This document shows positions 1-5,828 of a stretch of DNA of 6,133 bases, in pieces (the stretch's first letter is position 1; every line of letters starts with the position of its first letter). Both the position numbers and the translations under genes were made by a program. Origin of the DNA: a bacterium (GTDB lineage: Bacteria > Vulcanimicrobiota > Vulcanimicrobiia > Vulcanimicrobiales > Vulcanimicrobiaceae); the NCBI GenBank assembly GCA_021807065.1, contig JAKAPO010000158.1, positions 1-6,133 of the forward strand, given 5' to 3'. Below the pieces are notes generated by a model. It was given only the letters and a program-made list of their open reading frames with translations, was not told the DNA's origin and did no database searches.

Positions 1-102
1 GGATTCCGCCGCATTACGACGCGCTATGAGTTTCACGCGGTGAATTTTCTTGGTCTCGTACACCTGGGGTGCATCATCATACTTCTCAGAAACTATTTAT
101 GA
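1..102 (+). CDS. IS5-family transposase, C-terminal fragment (truncated by window edge)
   Basis: Frame 1 is open from base 1 to a TGA at 100-102 and encodes 33 residues. They include the run FRRITTRYEFHAVNFLGLVH followed by a hydrophobic stretch ending in LLRNYL. This matches the usual C-terminus of IS5-group DDE transposases, in which an Arg-rich segment with TRYE/TRYD and a NFL-x-x-V-x-L helix closes the protein. The last catalytic acidic residue normally sits upstream of this, so it is not visible here. The gene faces the oxidase operon tail-to-tail. Whether the complete transposase is intact cannot be judged from 33 codons. Confidence 0.72.
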   Translation, partial: GFRRITTRYEFHAVNFLGLVHLGCIIILLRNYL

Positions 103-110
103 GATGTGCT
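1..110 (+). mobile_element. Right end of an IS5-family insertion sequence (partial)
   Basis: The plus strand opens inside a transposase reading frame that stops at 100-102. The few bases after it run to a CTAG at 111-114. IS5-type elements end very shortly after the transposase stop and commonly duplicate a short YTAR target such as CTAG, so I place the element's edge near base 110. The left end and its inverted repeat lie outside the window, so the terminal repeat and target duplication are inferred, not seen. The remainder of the element would extend to the left. Confidence 0.6.
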
Positions 111-560
111 CTAGTGAACCTGAAGGGGCGGGCTGACGCCGAAGCCGCCGGCTGCGAGAAGACCCATGAGCAGCATCGTCGCCGACATCGCGATGCCGAT
201 TCCTGCGGCGAAGCGCTGTCCCGCGTAGGCGGTGAGAAAGCCGAAGAGCACGAGGCCGAGATGCTGCAACGCGTGCAGCGCCGGCTCGCGCTCGAAGACG
301 GAGTACTCCGAAGGCCACATGAGCAGCATCGCCGCAAGCGGCGAAAGCAGCGTAATCAGAAGCCAAGGGACCCGCCCGGGCGCCCGCGGTGCACCGGGCC
401 AAGTGAAGAGCAGCGCCGCCAGCGCGGCGCCGAAGAGGATCAACGCGTGCAACAGGTGATGGATGGCAATGGGCACGTCGCCATGCCGGTAGAGCGGCGC
501 GAGCGCGAAGAGCACCGTAGCCAGCAGCACGAGCGATGCAAGGAGCAACCGGCCGTTCAT
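111..560 (-). CDS. Small five-helix membrane protein, CtaG-like, last gene of the oxidase operon
   Basis: This 149-residue integral membrane protein has about five hydrophobic segments (roughly residues 5-23, 31-52, 64-82, 94-114 and 117-141). Helix 2 carries H-H-L-L-H and helix 4 carries H-A-L-Q-H. Paired membrane histidines of this kind occur in CtaG_Cox (caa3 assembly) proteins, which help load copper into subunit I, but those have about seven helices, so this would be a short relative. The frame stays open upstream. I chose the ATG at 560 because it overlaps the stop of subunit I as ATGA, and the longer version is Arg-rich shadow sequence of the oxidase gene. No good Shine-Dalgarno is seen, so expression probably depends on coupling. 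The stop (TAG) lies in the CTAG next to the insertion sequence, so the C-terminus may have been trimmed. An assembly or heme-related role is inference. Confidence 0.75.
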   Translation of the reverse strand: MNGRLLLASLVLLATVLFALAPLYRHGDVPIAIHHLLHALILFGAALAALLFTWPGAPRAPGRVPWLLITLLSPLAAMLLMWPSEYSVFEREPALHALQHLGLVLFGFLTAYAGQRFAAGIGIAMSATMLLMGLLAAGGFGVSPPLQVH

Positions 561-2020
561 GCGTTCGCTTCGGTTGCGGGTAACCGCGCCATACGCAGCG
601 CCTCGAATACCATTGCGAGGAAACCTGCGAGAACGATGATCGCGCCGATCGTCGCTATGCTTGCCATCTGCGGTCCGGGCGCGGGCTCGATCGCGTATCG
701 CCGCGGTACACCGGCAGCCCCGGCGATGTAAAAGCCGAGCACGAACAGTGCGCCGCCGCCGAAGATCCCGATACCGACAAGCCATCGCGTGAGAAGCGAC
801 GATAACGTTCCGCTGCGTTGCTCGAGCTGCACGAACATCCAACCGAGAATGAAGAGCAGCACGCCTTCGAGCAGATATGTATGGAAGTGCCCGGGAACCC
901 ATAACGTGTTGTGGAGATCGAAGTTAATCGGAATCGTTGCGTCGAGCACGGCAGCGATCCCGCCGACGACCCAGCCGATCATCCCGGCGTAGAGGAAGAG
1001 CGCGCCTAACCCCCAGCGCAAGCCGGAGCGATGCACCAGCATGACACCGGAAAAGATGGTGACAACGACCACCGGAATGGCCGCCAGATACGAAGCGATC
1101 TCGCCGATGTACTGAAGAGCCTCGTTTTGCACGAAATCCATGTAAAGGTGATGAAAGTAGGCAAGAATCACAAACAGCAGCGTTCCCCACCAAGCGACGA
1201 CGAGCGGTACCGACGTATGATATTTTCGCTTCGTGCAATGCGCAAGGCCAACGTAGACTCCCGCTACTGCGATGTAGATCGTCAAATTTGCGAAGGTGTG
1301 ACCGAATTGATAGATGAGGTTCTTCGCCCAGAGCGGATTGAGTGGGACCGATGGATCTATCCAGTGGACGATCATTGCTATGCCGTACAACATTCCAAGG
1401 GCGCTCGAGATGAGTCCATCGATCGCGGTGATCGCTGCCGCGAACATCTGTGGTGGCGGCGGTTCTTTTCCTTCTTCGGAGAAGCGCCGGTGCTGGAAGA
1501 CGTAATCGATAGCGAGCACGCCGCGAAAGCCGCCGTACCTCGCGAGCAATGCCGCGAGCATCTGTGCGCAAAGGATGACGAAGCCCGCGATAGCAAGCGC
1601 GTTGCCGATCAGCCATACCCCGGTTGCCCAACTCGGCCAATATGTCCCGATGAACGGCAACGGATAGAGCATCGTCCAGAGAGCGCCGTAGTGTCCCGGA
1701 AAGACGGCAACGATGACGCAGACGACGCCGGCGACGAAAAAGCCGTAGGCGGTGTACGCGATGCGGGCATCCAGTTGGATTTCACGGTTTACGAAGTACC
1801 AGAGCGTTCCAAGCCCTGCGATCGCCATTGCCACGATCATACCGATCCCGTGCAAGCTCAGCATCGAGTAGAACGACCCGGGCGCCAGCGTGATCCATCC
1901 TGCCTGTTCCGCACGCATCGCGATTCCCAGCAGCAACATGAGGAGGAAGATGGTGAGCCCCGTGGCAAGATAGGTCCACATAATAGCGCGTGCGGCGCGA
2001 ACGTTCATCGGTACGCTCAT
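557..2020 (-). CDS. Heme-copper oxidase superfamily subunit I, HxxxN variant (ba3-like; possible NO reductase)
   Basis: A 487-residue protein with about 12 membrane helices. It is the catalytic subunit that reduces O2 (or NO) at a heme/CuB site in the cytoplasmic membrane. Visible ligands are H57 (SLHGIGM, low-spin heme), H241 (FGHTF, CuB), H290-H291 (YFHHLY, CuB), and H378 and H380 (WVPGHFHTY, high-spin and low-spin heme). The HNTLWVPGHFH block is typical of B-type (ba3) oxidases, although the protein is shorter than Thermus ba3 subunit I (about 560 residues). The oddity is position H+4: A- and B-type oxidases have a His-crosslinked Tyr there, and this protein has Asn245 (codon AAT at 1288-1286). 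No Tyr stands six residues before the HH pair as in cbb3. A protein lacking this Tyr may be an NO reductase such as the sNOR type rather than an oxidase. The ATG at 2020 overlaps the subunit II stop as ATGA. Superfamily membership is near certain; the substrate is open. Confidence 0.95.
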   Translation of the reverse strand: MSVPMNVRAARAIMWTYLATGLTIFLLMLLLGIAMRAEQAGWITLAPGSFYSMLSLHGIGMIVAMAIAGLGTLWYFVNREIQLDARIAYTAYGFFVAGVVCVIVAVFPGHYGALWTMLYPLPFIGTYWPSWATGVWLIGNALAIAGFVILCAQMLAALLARYGGFRGVLAIDYVFQHRRFSEEGKEPPPPQMFAAAITAIDGLISSALGMLYGIAMIVHWIDPSVPLNPLWAKNLIYQFGHTFANLTIYIAVAGVYVGLAHCTKRKYHTSVPLVVAWWGTLLFVILAYFHHLYMDFVQNEALQYIGEIASYLAAIPVVVVTIFSGVMLVHRSGLRWGLGALFLYAGMIGWVVGGIAAVLDATIPINFDLHNTLWVPGHFHTYLLEGVLLFILGWMFVQLEQRSGTLSSLLTRWLVGIGIFGGGALFVLGFYIAGAAGVPRRYAIEPAPGPQMASIATIGAIIVLAGFLAMVFEALRMARLPATEANA

Positions 2021-2526
2021 CGGACGAAGAAACTCCCTTGCATCGCCGCATGTCCGATACCGCAGTATTCGAGGCAGCGAACCGTATAGCGGCCCGGGAC
2101 GTGGAAGTCGAACGGGAGATGGTTCACGTAATCCGGCATCGCCTGTACCTGCCCGATGAGGCGCCCGCGCGGATTGTAGATGCCAAAACCGTGATTCACG
2201 TCGGCCGACGTCACGTCGAAAACGACGGGAGTATTTACCGGAATGACCGCCGGCAGCGCAAAGAAATACTGTCGCGCGATGATCGTGTAATGGCGTCCAG
2301 TCGTCGCCGCGCTCGGGTACGGAAAATGCGGCACGGAAATCGCGAAGACCGCGGCAGCGCCGACGAGGACCGCTACGAGCCAGTAGCGCCGCACGGCGTA
2401 GCCTTTGGAGAAGACAACTTCCTGCGGTACTGGGCTCGACGCACCGTAGAGCGCCATGGCGACCATTGCTGCAATCGCTACTATGGCGACGCCTAGAAAG
2501 ATTTTCAGTACGAGCAATCCGGGCAC
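2017..2526 (-). CDS. Heme-copper oxidase subunit II with complete CuA site
   Basis: This 169-residue protein accepts electrons from a soluble donor at a binuclear CuA centre outside the membrane and passes them to subunit I. Hydrophobic helices lie at about residues 3-25 and 48-65, followed by a C-terminal cupredoxin domain. The CuA ligands are all visible: H112 (VNHGFGIY) and the C151-x-E153-x-C155-x3-H159-x2-M162 motif (CLEYCGIGHAAM). Its small size suits ba3-type or NorY-type subunits rather than aa3. Translation starts at GTG (2526-2524). A GGAGG (minus strand, 2538-2534) lies 7 bases upstream, which settles the start. The gene follows the ferredoxin by 19 bases and overlaps subunit I by 4 bases. 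A CuA site excludes cbb3 and most cytochrome-type NO reductases. Confidence 0.95.
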   Translation of the reverse strand: MPGLLVLKIFLGVAIVAIAAMVAMALYGASSPVPQEVVFSKGYAVRRYWLVAVLVGAAAVFAISVPHFPYPSAATTGRHYTIIARQYFFALPAVIPVNTPVVFDVTSADVNHGFGIYNPRGRLIGQVQAMPDYVNHLPFDFHVPGRYTVRCLEYCGIGHAAMQGSFFVR

Positions 2527-2545
2527 GGTTTAACCTCCGGTCGCG

Positions 2546-2815
2546 TTATGCGGATCGTTTCAGGGCGTCTTGCTGCTCCTGGAAGTAGCGTGCATTGATA
2601 CCGATATATTCCTGCCACTTTTCCGGCACGTCTGGCTCGGCATAGATAGCTTCGACGGGACAGACGGCAACACACGCGCCACAGTCGATGCACACCTGCG
2701 GATCGATGTAGAGCTGAGGATCTTCCTCGTTTGCATGAATGCAGTCAACCGGACAAACGTCGACGCACGCTTTATCTTTGACGCCGATACAGGGTTCGGT
2801 GATCACGTAGGCCAT
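2546..2815 (-). CDS. fdxA: 7Fe ferredoxin ([3Fe-4S][4Fe-4S])
   Basis: This 89-residue soluble electron carrier has two iron-sulfur clusters. The cysteines fit the Azotobacter FdI/FdxA pattern. C9, C17 and C52 would hold the 3Fe cluster, C21, C42, C45 and C48 the 4Fe cluster, and C25 corresponds to the free cysteine. The sequence CIDCGACVAVCP is the classic second motif, and the C-terminal tail (about residues 61-89, rich in E, Q and K) is typical of the family. The ATG at 2815 has GGAG at 2827-2824 on the minus strand, spaced 8 bases. It is the first gene of the apparent ferredoxin - subunit II - subunit I - CtaG-like unit, 19 bases before subunit II. A low-potential ferredoxin is not the normal donor to CuA, so the co-transcription is unusual. 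It could serve cluster repair, a reductase, or simply be carried along. Confidence 0.93.
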   Translation of the reverse strand: MAYVITEPCIGVKDKACVDVCPVDCIHANEEDPQLYIDPQVCIDCGACVAVCPVEAIYAEPDVPEKWQEYIGINARYFQEQQDALKRSA

Positions 2816-2833
2816 AGGAGGTACTCCGAAGTG

Positions 2834-2862
2834 AGCCTAGCATCCAGGTTCCCGGCCGGCAA
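2834..2862 (-). promoter_or_regulatory. Candidate promoter for the ferredoxin-oxidase operon
   Basis: On the minus strand, TTGCCG (2862-2857) and TAGGCT (2839-2834) are separated by 17 bases. The -10 match is partial, and the implied start site falls almost on the Shine-Dalgarno GGAG, leaving a leader of only about 12 bases. The call is therefore weak. Its best support is that some promoter is expected in the 135-base gap before this operon. Confidence 0.25.
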
Positions 2863-2868
2863 TGATTC

Positions 2869-2883
2869 GGGTCACCATGACCC
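2869..2883. repeat. 15-bp perfect inverted repeat, possible operator
   Basis: GGGTCA-CCA-TGACCC is a perfect 6+6 palindrome with a 3-base spacer, 54-68 bases upstream of the ferredoxin ATG. It lies just upstream of the candidate -35 element, where a dimeric activator could bind. It is not an FNR (TTGAT-N4-ATCAA) or a standard CRP site. It could equally be a small RNA hairpin in read-through transcripts from the AhpD-like gene. Confidence 0.4.
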
Positions 2884-2950
2884 TACCGGACAGGTGGTGT
2901 CGTGGAGCGACGCCATGCCGAAGAATCCGAATCGGCCGGCTTTTGTCGGA

Positions 2951-3433
2951 TCATCGAGTGAAGCTCTCTTGGTCGTCGCGGGATCGGTACGATCCGGGAA
3001 CGGAGCGAAATGCGATCGCAAATCTGTTCCATCCGTTGATGGCGACGATTGCCAGCGTCAGTGCGATGAGCTCCTCTTCGGAAAACTCCTGACGTACGCG
3101 CGAATATAGCTCGTCCGTTACCTGCTCCTCCGCTATGCGTGTGAGCGTCTCCGCCCACTCGAGGGCGGCTCGCTCGCGATGGGTAAAGAACGGTGCTTCG
3201 CGCCAAGCCGACAGTGCATAGAGACGCTGCTCGCTCTCGTTCGCAGCTCGGGCATCCTTGCTGTGCATATCGATGCAGTAGGCACAGCGATTGATCTGAC
3301 TCACCCGCATGCGCACCAGCTCCAGCAGCGGACGCTCGAGCCCACTCTTACGAACGGTTTCTTCGAGGTCGCGCATCGGGCGTATGAGATCGGGAAAGGC
3401 GGAATGATAGTCCAAGCGCTGGGTTGTAACCAT
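2951..3433 (-). CDS. AhpD-like / carboxymuconolactone decarboxylase family protein
   Basis: This 160-residue all-helical protein belongs to the AhpD-core superfamily, whose members use a CxxC pair with a nearby His and Glu in peroxide or related thiol chemistry. The key residues have AhpD spacing: E38, then C50-A-Y-C53 and H57 (QINRCAYCIDMHSKDAR). The segment around residues 76-107 (AWREAPFFTHRERAALEWAE) is typical of the single-domain members often annotated as alkylhydroperoxidases. The ATG at 3433 has GGAG 8 bases upstream on the minus strand. The gene lies 49 bases after the OsmC-like gene and 135 bases before the ferredoxin, all in one direction. No rho-independent terminator was recognised in that gap, so read-through into the oxidase operon is possible. 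The physiological substrate cannot be told from sequence. Confidence 0.9.
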   Translation of the reverse strand: MVTTQRLDYHSAFPDLIRPMRDLEETVRKSGLERPLLELVRMRVSQINRCAYCIDMHSKDARAANESEQRLYALSAWREAPFFTHRERAALEWAETLTRIAEEQVTDELYSRVRQEFSEEELIALTLAIVAINGWNRFAIAFRSVPGSYRSRDDQESFTR

Positions 3434-3482
3434 ATCTAGTACTCCATCATACCGGCTTTAGCGTGCGGAACGATGACCCAGG

Positions 3483-3905
3483 TTACCCGTTCAGCTCGGC
3501 CGTAACCTCGACCGGAATTCCGCTGCGTACGCTTTCGGTGACGGTGCAGAAGTCCTCGAAGAGTTCACGGCAGCGATCGTACCTCTGCCGCTGCTCCGGG
3601 GGAACATGCGCGCTCAGTGCCACCTGTATCGATCCAATGCGCAGTCGGCCGCGCTCGTTGCGCATGTGTTCGATGCCGACCTCCGCGCCGAAGCTGTCGA
3701 CGTCAACACGAGCTTTCTTCAGACAAAAGAGTAGGCTCGCGGAGAGGCATGAGCCAACGGCAGCGCCGAGCAGTGCCTCCGGAGACGGACTGCGGCCCTT
3801 GCCGAGCGGCGGAGCCTCGTCAGAGGTGAAACTTGCAACGTCGGTGTCTCTCACGCGGATACGAAACTCGTAACCGTTCGCTCTCTCAATCGAGATTCGG
3901 ATCAT
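3483..3905 (-). CDS. OsmC-like family protein (thiol peroxidase-type)
   Basis: This protein of 140 residues has the OsmC/Ohr-type fold. Characterised members detoxify organic hydroperoxides through two cysteines. Seen here: an N-terminal beta-rich part, then SPEALLGAAVGSC with C53 at the start of the central helix, and a second Cys in FCTVTESVRSGIPVEV (C120) where the family has its resolving cysteine. The overall look is closer to the general OsmC-like group than to Ohr. The frame can be read from a TTG at 3926, but I chose the ATG at 3905 because AAAGG (minus strand, 3916-3912) sits 6 bases before it and nothing comparable precedes the TTG. It probably forms a pair with the AhpD-like gene 49 bases downstream, a peroxide-defence combination. 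Confidence 0.9.
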   Translation of the reverse strand: MIRISIERANGYEFRIRVRDTDVASFTSDEAPPLGKGRSPSPEALLGAAVGSCLSASLLFCLKKARVDVDSFGAEVGIEHMRNERGRLRIGSIQVALSAHVPPEQRQRYDRCRELFEDFCTVTESVRSGIPVEVTAELNG

Positions 3906-4118
3906 CTGAGACCTTTCGGAGTGCAATAGCGTCGCAGGGCCGTAAACGAGGAGGCTTCGTCAATTCCCCGTCGCCCTGGGTCAGTGGCCGGTATCCGCTT
4001 CAACGGTAAACCTTGCGGTAACCATGATCGAACCCCCATCTCATTGTTGTCGGGAATACTGGTCTGGACCTTCGGCTCCTTGATTCGATGCTTTGCCAGG
4101 CATTGTGCAATCTTTCGG

Positions 4119-4147
4119 TTGACCGTTTCTTTTGTACGAGTTAATGT
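4119..4147 (+). promoter_or_regulatory. Sigma70-like promoter for the CDGSH-reductase operon
   Basis: TTGACC (4119-4124) and TAATGT (4142-4147) are separated by exactly 17 bases. The implied start site near 4154 gives a leader of about 25 bases containing the Shine-Dalgarno at 4164-4170. It sits in the only stretch of the 274-base divergent gap (3906-4179) that becomes AT-rich. No equally good promoter was found on the minus strand for the OsmC-like gene. Confidence 0.55.
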
Positions 4148-4163
4148 TATACCGAAATACGAC

Positions 4164-4170
4164 GAGGAGG
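4164..4170 (+). promoter_or_regulatory. Ribosome binding site fixing the CDGSH gene start
   Basis: GAGGAGG lies 9 bases before the ATG at 4180. The in-frame ATG at 4171 abuts it with no spacing, and the TTG at 4132 overlaps the promoter, so 4180 is the likely start. Confidence 0.75.
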
Positions 4171-4179
4171 ATGAACGTT

Positions 4180-4419
4180 ATGGCTGATACGGTTCACGTC
4201 ACTGCAACTGCGGACGGTCCTTACATGATTGCTGGTCGGGTGGAGCTTCGCTGGCCGAGCGGGCACGTGATCTCGCAAGAGGGCGAAGCAGATGGGTCGG
4301 GCGCGATCTACCTGTGCCGATGCGGGCACTCGCAAAACAAGCCCTTTTGCGACAATTCGCATAAGCGTGTGGGTTTCAAGTCGACGGAGGGTGACGCCAC
4401 AGCTCATCGCGAGCCGTGA
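4180..4419 (+). CDS. CDGSH-type iron-sulfur protein
   Basis: This small soluble protein of 79 residues should bind one [2Fe-2S] cluster by three cysteines and one histidine, as in mitoNEET-type CDGSH domains. The motif is C46-R-C48-x2-S-x3-P-x-C57-D-N-S-H61, with Asn in place of the usual Gly after CD. An N-terminal beta-rich part (YMIAGRVELRWPSGHVI) precedes it, as in short bacterial one-domain members. The Shine-Dalgarno and promoter upstream support the ATG at 4180. Its TGA overlaps the GTG of the next gene (GTGA), so it is translationally coupled to an FAD reductase, which suggests the two proteins are redox partners. Such clusters can transfer electrons or clusters and are sensitive to pH and NO; the role here is inferred from context. 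Confidence 0.93.
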   Translation: MADTVHVTATADGPYMIAGRVELRWPSGHVISQEGEADGSGAIYLCRCGHSQNKPFCDNSHKRVGFKSTEGDATAHREP

Positions 4420-5645
4420 AAACTGCGACGTGCGCGATTGTCGGAGCCGGCCTTGCCGGTCTGAGTGCCGCCGAGGCGATCAGAGCGGAAGGTTTCGACG
4501 GACGCGTGCTCCTCTTTGGAGACGAGCCCGAGCTGCCGTACGAGCGGCCGCCGCTTTCGAAGGAATTCTTGCGCGGTGAGGTTGAGAGCGATCGCGTTCC
4601 GCTGCGGGCACCAGCGTTCTACGCTGAACATCGGATCGAAGTTCACATGCGAACGCGCGTCGCCCACGTCGACGTGCAGAGACGAACTCTCGAGGCGGGG
4701 AAGGAGCTTTACACCTACGATAAGCTACTGCTCGCTACCGGAGCCTCGCCGCGCCGGCTGCCGGTTGCGGGATCGGACCTGCCGGGAGTCCACTACCTGC
4801 GTACGCTGCACGATGCGAGCGTATTGCGCTGGGCACTCAATTCCCGGCCGCGCGTCCTCGCTGTCGGTGCTGGCTTTATCGGATGTGAAATCGCGGCGTC
4901 GGCACGGGCAGTCGGCTGTAACGTGGTGCTGCTCGATCAGATCCTGCCGATGGAGCGCGCACTCGGCCCGGAGGTGGGAGAAATCTACGCACGGTATCAT
5001 CGCGATCGCGGCGTTACCGTCAAGAGCGGTGTCGTCGTTACGGAGTTTCGCGGCGCCTCCCGGCTCGAGGAGGCGCTTCTCTCCGACGGAACGACGGTCG
5101 CCTGCGACCTAGCCGTGGTCGGAATCGGTGTCACCCCGAACGTTTCCATTCTGCCGTCCGAGCTCAAAACGGGCGACGGAGTCGAGACCGACGAGTTCTG
5201 CAGGACGGAAGTCGACGATGTCTTTGCCGCCGGCGATGTTGCGCGCTCGCGACGGCCACGCCTCGGTCGAAGCATACGTCTCGAGCATTTCGAAAACGCG
5301 GAGTTGCAGGGCACAGCCGCCGGACGAGCGATGTGCGGGAAACTCGATCCGTACGATCCGATCCCGTTCTTCTGGTCGTATCAGTACGATCTCGATCTTC
5401 AGTACTATGGCGTCGCGATCGAATGGGAGCGAGTGGTCCTGCGAGGACGCCCTGATGAAGGCTCGTTCACCGCCTTCTATCTCGACTCGGAGAGGCTCGA
5501 GGCAGCATGCCTCGTCAATCGCTCGCGCGACGCAAGCGCAATCAAGCGGCTCATCGGGCAGAAGAGTCTTGCGATCGAACTTCTCGGCGACGATAGCGTG
5601 CCGCTACGAAATCTCGAACTCACTGGGGCGAGCGTTCGCCAATGA
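4416..5645 (+). CDS. FAD-dependent NAD(P)H:ferredoxin/rubredoxin reductase-like oxidoreductase
   Basis: This 409-residue cytosolic flavoprotein of the BphA4/CamA/rubredoxin-reductase type would move electrons from NAD(P)H through FAD to a small iron-sulfur protein. Domains in order: the FAD-binding Rossmann motif VGAGLAG (residues 9-15), the YERPPLSKE segment (42-50) characteristic of this subgroup, ATGASPRRLP (107-116), the NAD(P)H-binding GAGFIGCEIA (151-160) with Asp174 at the end of the following strand (LLDQ), and the second FAD motif VFAAGDVA (269-276). A C-terminal reductase domain contains PFFWSYQYD. Length is normal for the family, and no active disulfide is expected or seen. The GTG start at 4416 overlaps the CDGSH stop. 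The upstream GGAGG is too distant, so translation is probably coupled. The adjacent CDGSH protein or the ferredoxin across the divergent region is the likely acceptor; this is inference. Confidence 0.93.
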   Translation: MKTATCAIVGAGLAGLSAAEAIRAEGFDGRVLLFGDEPELPYERPPLSKEFLRGEVESDRVPLRAPAFYAEHRIEVHMRTRVAHVDVQRRTLEAGKELYTYDKLLLATGASPRRLPVAGSDLPGVHYLRTLHDASVLRWALNSRPRVLAVGAGFIGCEIAASARAVGCNVVLLDQILPMERALGPEVGEIYARYHRDRGVTVKSGVVVTEFRGASRLEEALLSDGTTVACDLAVVGIGVTPNVSILPSELKTGDGVETDEFCRTEVDDVFAAGDVARSRRPRLGRSIRLEHFENAELQGTAAGRAMCGKLDPYDPIPFFWSYQYDLDLQYYGVAIEWERVVLRGRPDEGSFTAFYLDSERLEAACLVNRSRDASAIKRLIGQKSLAIELLGDDSVPLRNLELTGASVRQ

Positions 5646-5662
5646 CGAAGATTTGGATCCTA

Positions 5663-5690
5663 CACTCCTCCACGTGGGTGGATCGGAGTG
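5663..5690 (+). terminator. Strong hairpin after the reductase gene, possible terminator
   Basis: CACTCC-TCCAC pairs with GTGGA and GGAGTG around a GTGG loop, giving 6+5 base pairs interrupted only by a two-base TC bulge (5683-5684). It starts 17 bases after the reductase stop. There is no T-tract behind it, so it may act with Rho, protect the 3' end, or have another RNA role. The rest of the gap to 5828 holds nothing I can identify: no convincing promoter and no believable ORF. Confidence 0.5.
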
Positions 5691-5828
5691 ATTGTCGATT
5701 CCGTTGGTCGGGAGACACATCGCACGACGCACCATCGAACGTTTTGCAAGCTCCATCCAAAAATCGATTGAGGAACAGTATCAGCGCGGCATGGCGTCGT
5801 GACCTAGGTTATCGCCGCTTCAGGCGAG

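Noticed and set aside
1..84. Minus-strand open frame at the left edge (candidate GTG start near base 84)
   Set aside because: It has no Shine-Dalgarno, and the opposite strand carries a recognisable transposase C-terminus over the same bases.
69..731. 220-codon plus-strand ORF
   Set aside because: It lies antisense to the membrane protein and subunit I genes and has Arg/Glu/Gln-rich, low-sense composition typical of the shadow of a GC-rich membrane gene.
557..2020. Calling subunit I a plain ba3 cytochrome c oxidase
   Set aside because: Asn245 replaces the catalytic Tyr, so O2 reduction cannot be assumed, although the overall sequence resembles B-type enzymes.
1031..2089. 352-codon plus-strand ORF
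   Set aside because: It is antisense to subunit I, whose heme and copper ligands are unmistakable. The plus-strand translation shows no domain.
3446..3451. TATGAT on the minus strand as a -10 box for the AhpD-like gene
   Set aside because: It has no -35 at proper spacing and would put the transcript start inside or past the ribosome binding site.
3984..4187. 67-codon ORF in the divergent gap
   Set aside because: It starts with GTG, runs through the promoter and Shine-Dalgarno of the CDGSH gene and into its start, and shows no domain.
5768..5783. FNR-like TTGA...ATCA before the DUF2249 gene
   Set aside because: The spacing is 8 rather than 6 between the TTGA and the inner half-site, and the TCAA end is incomplete, so it is not a match.
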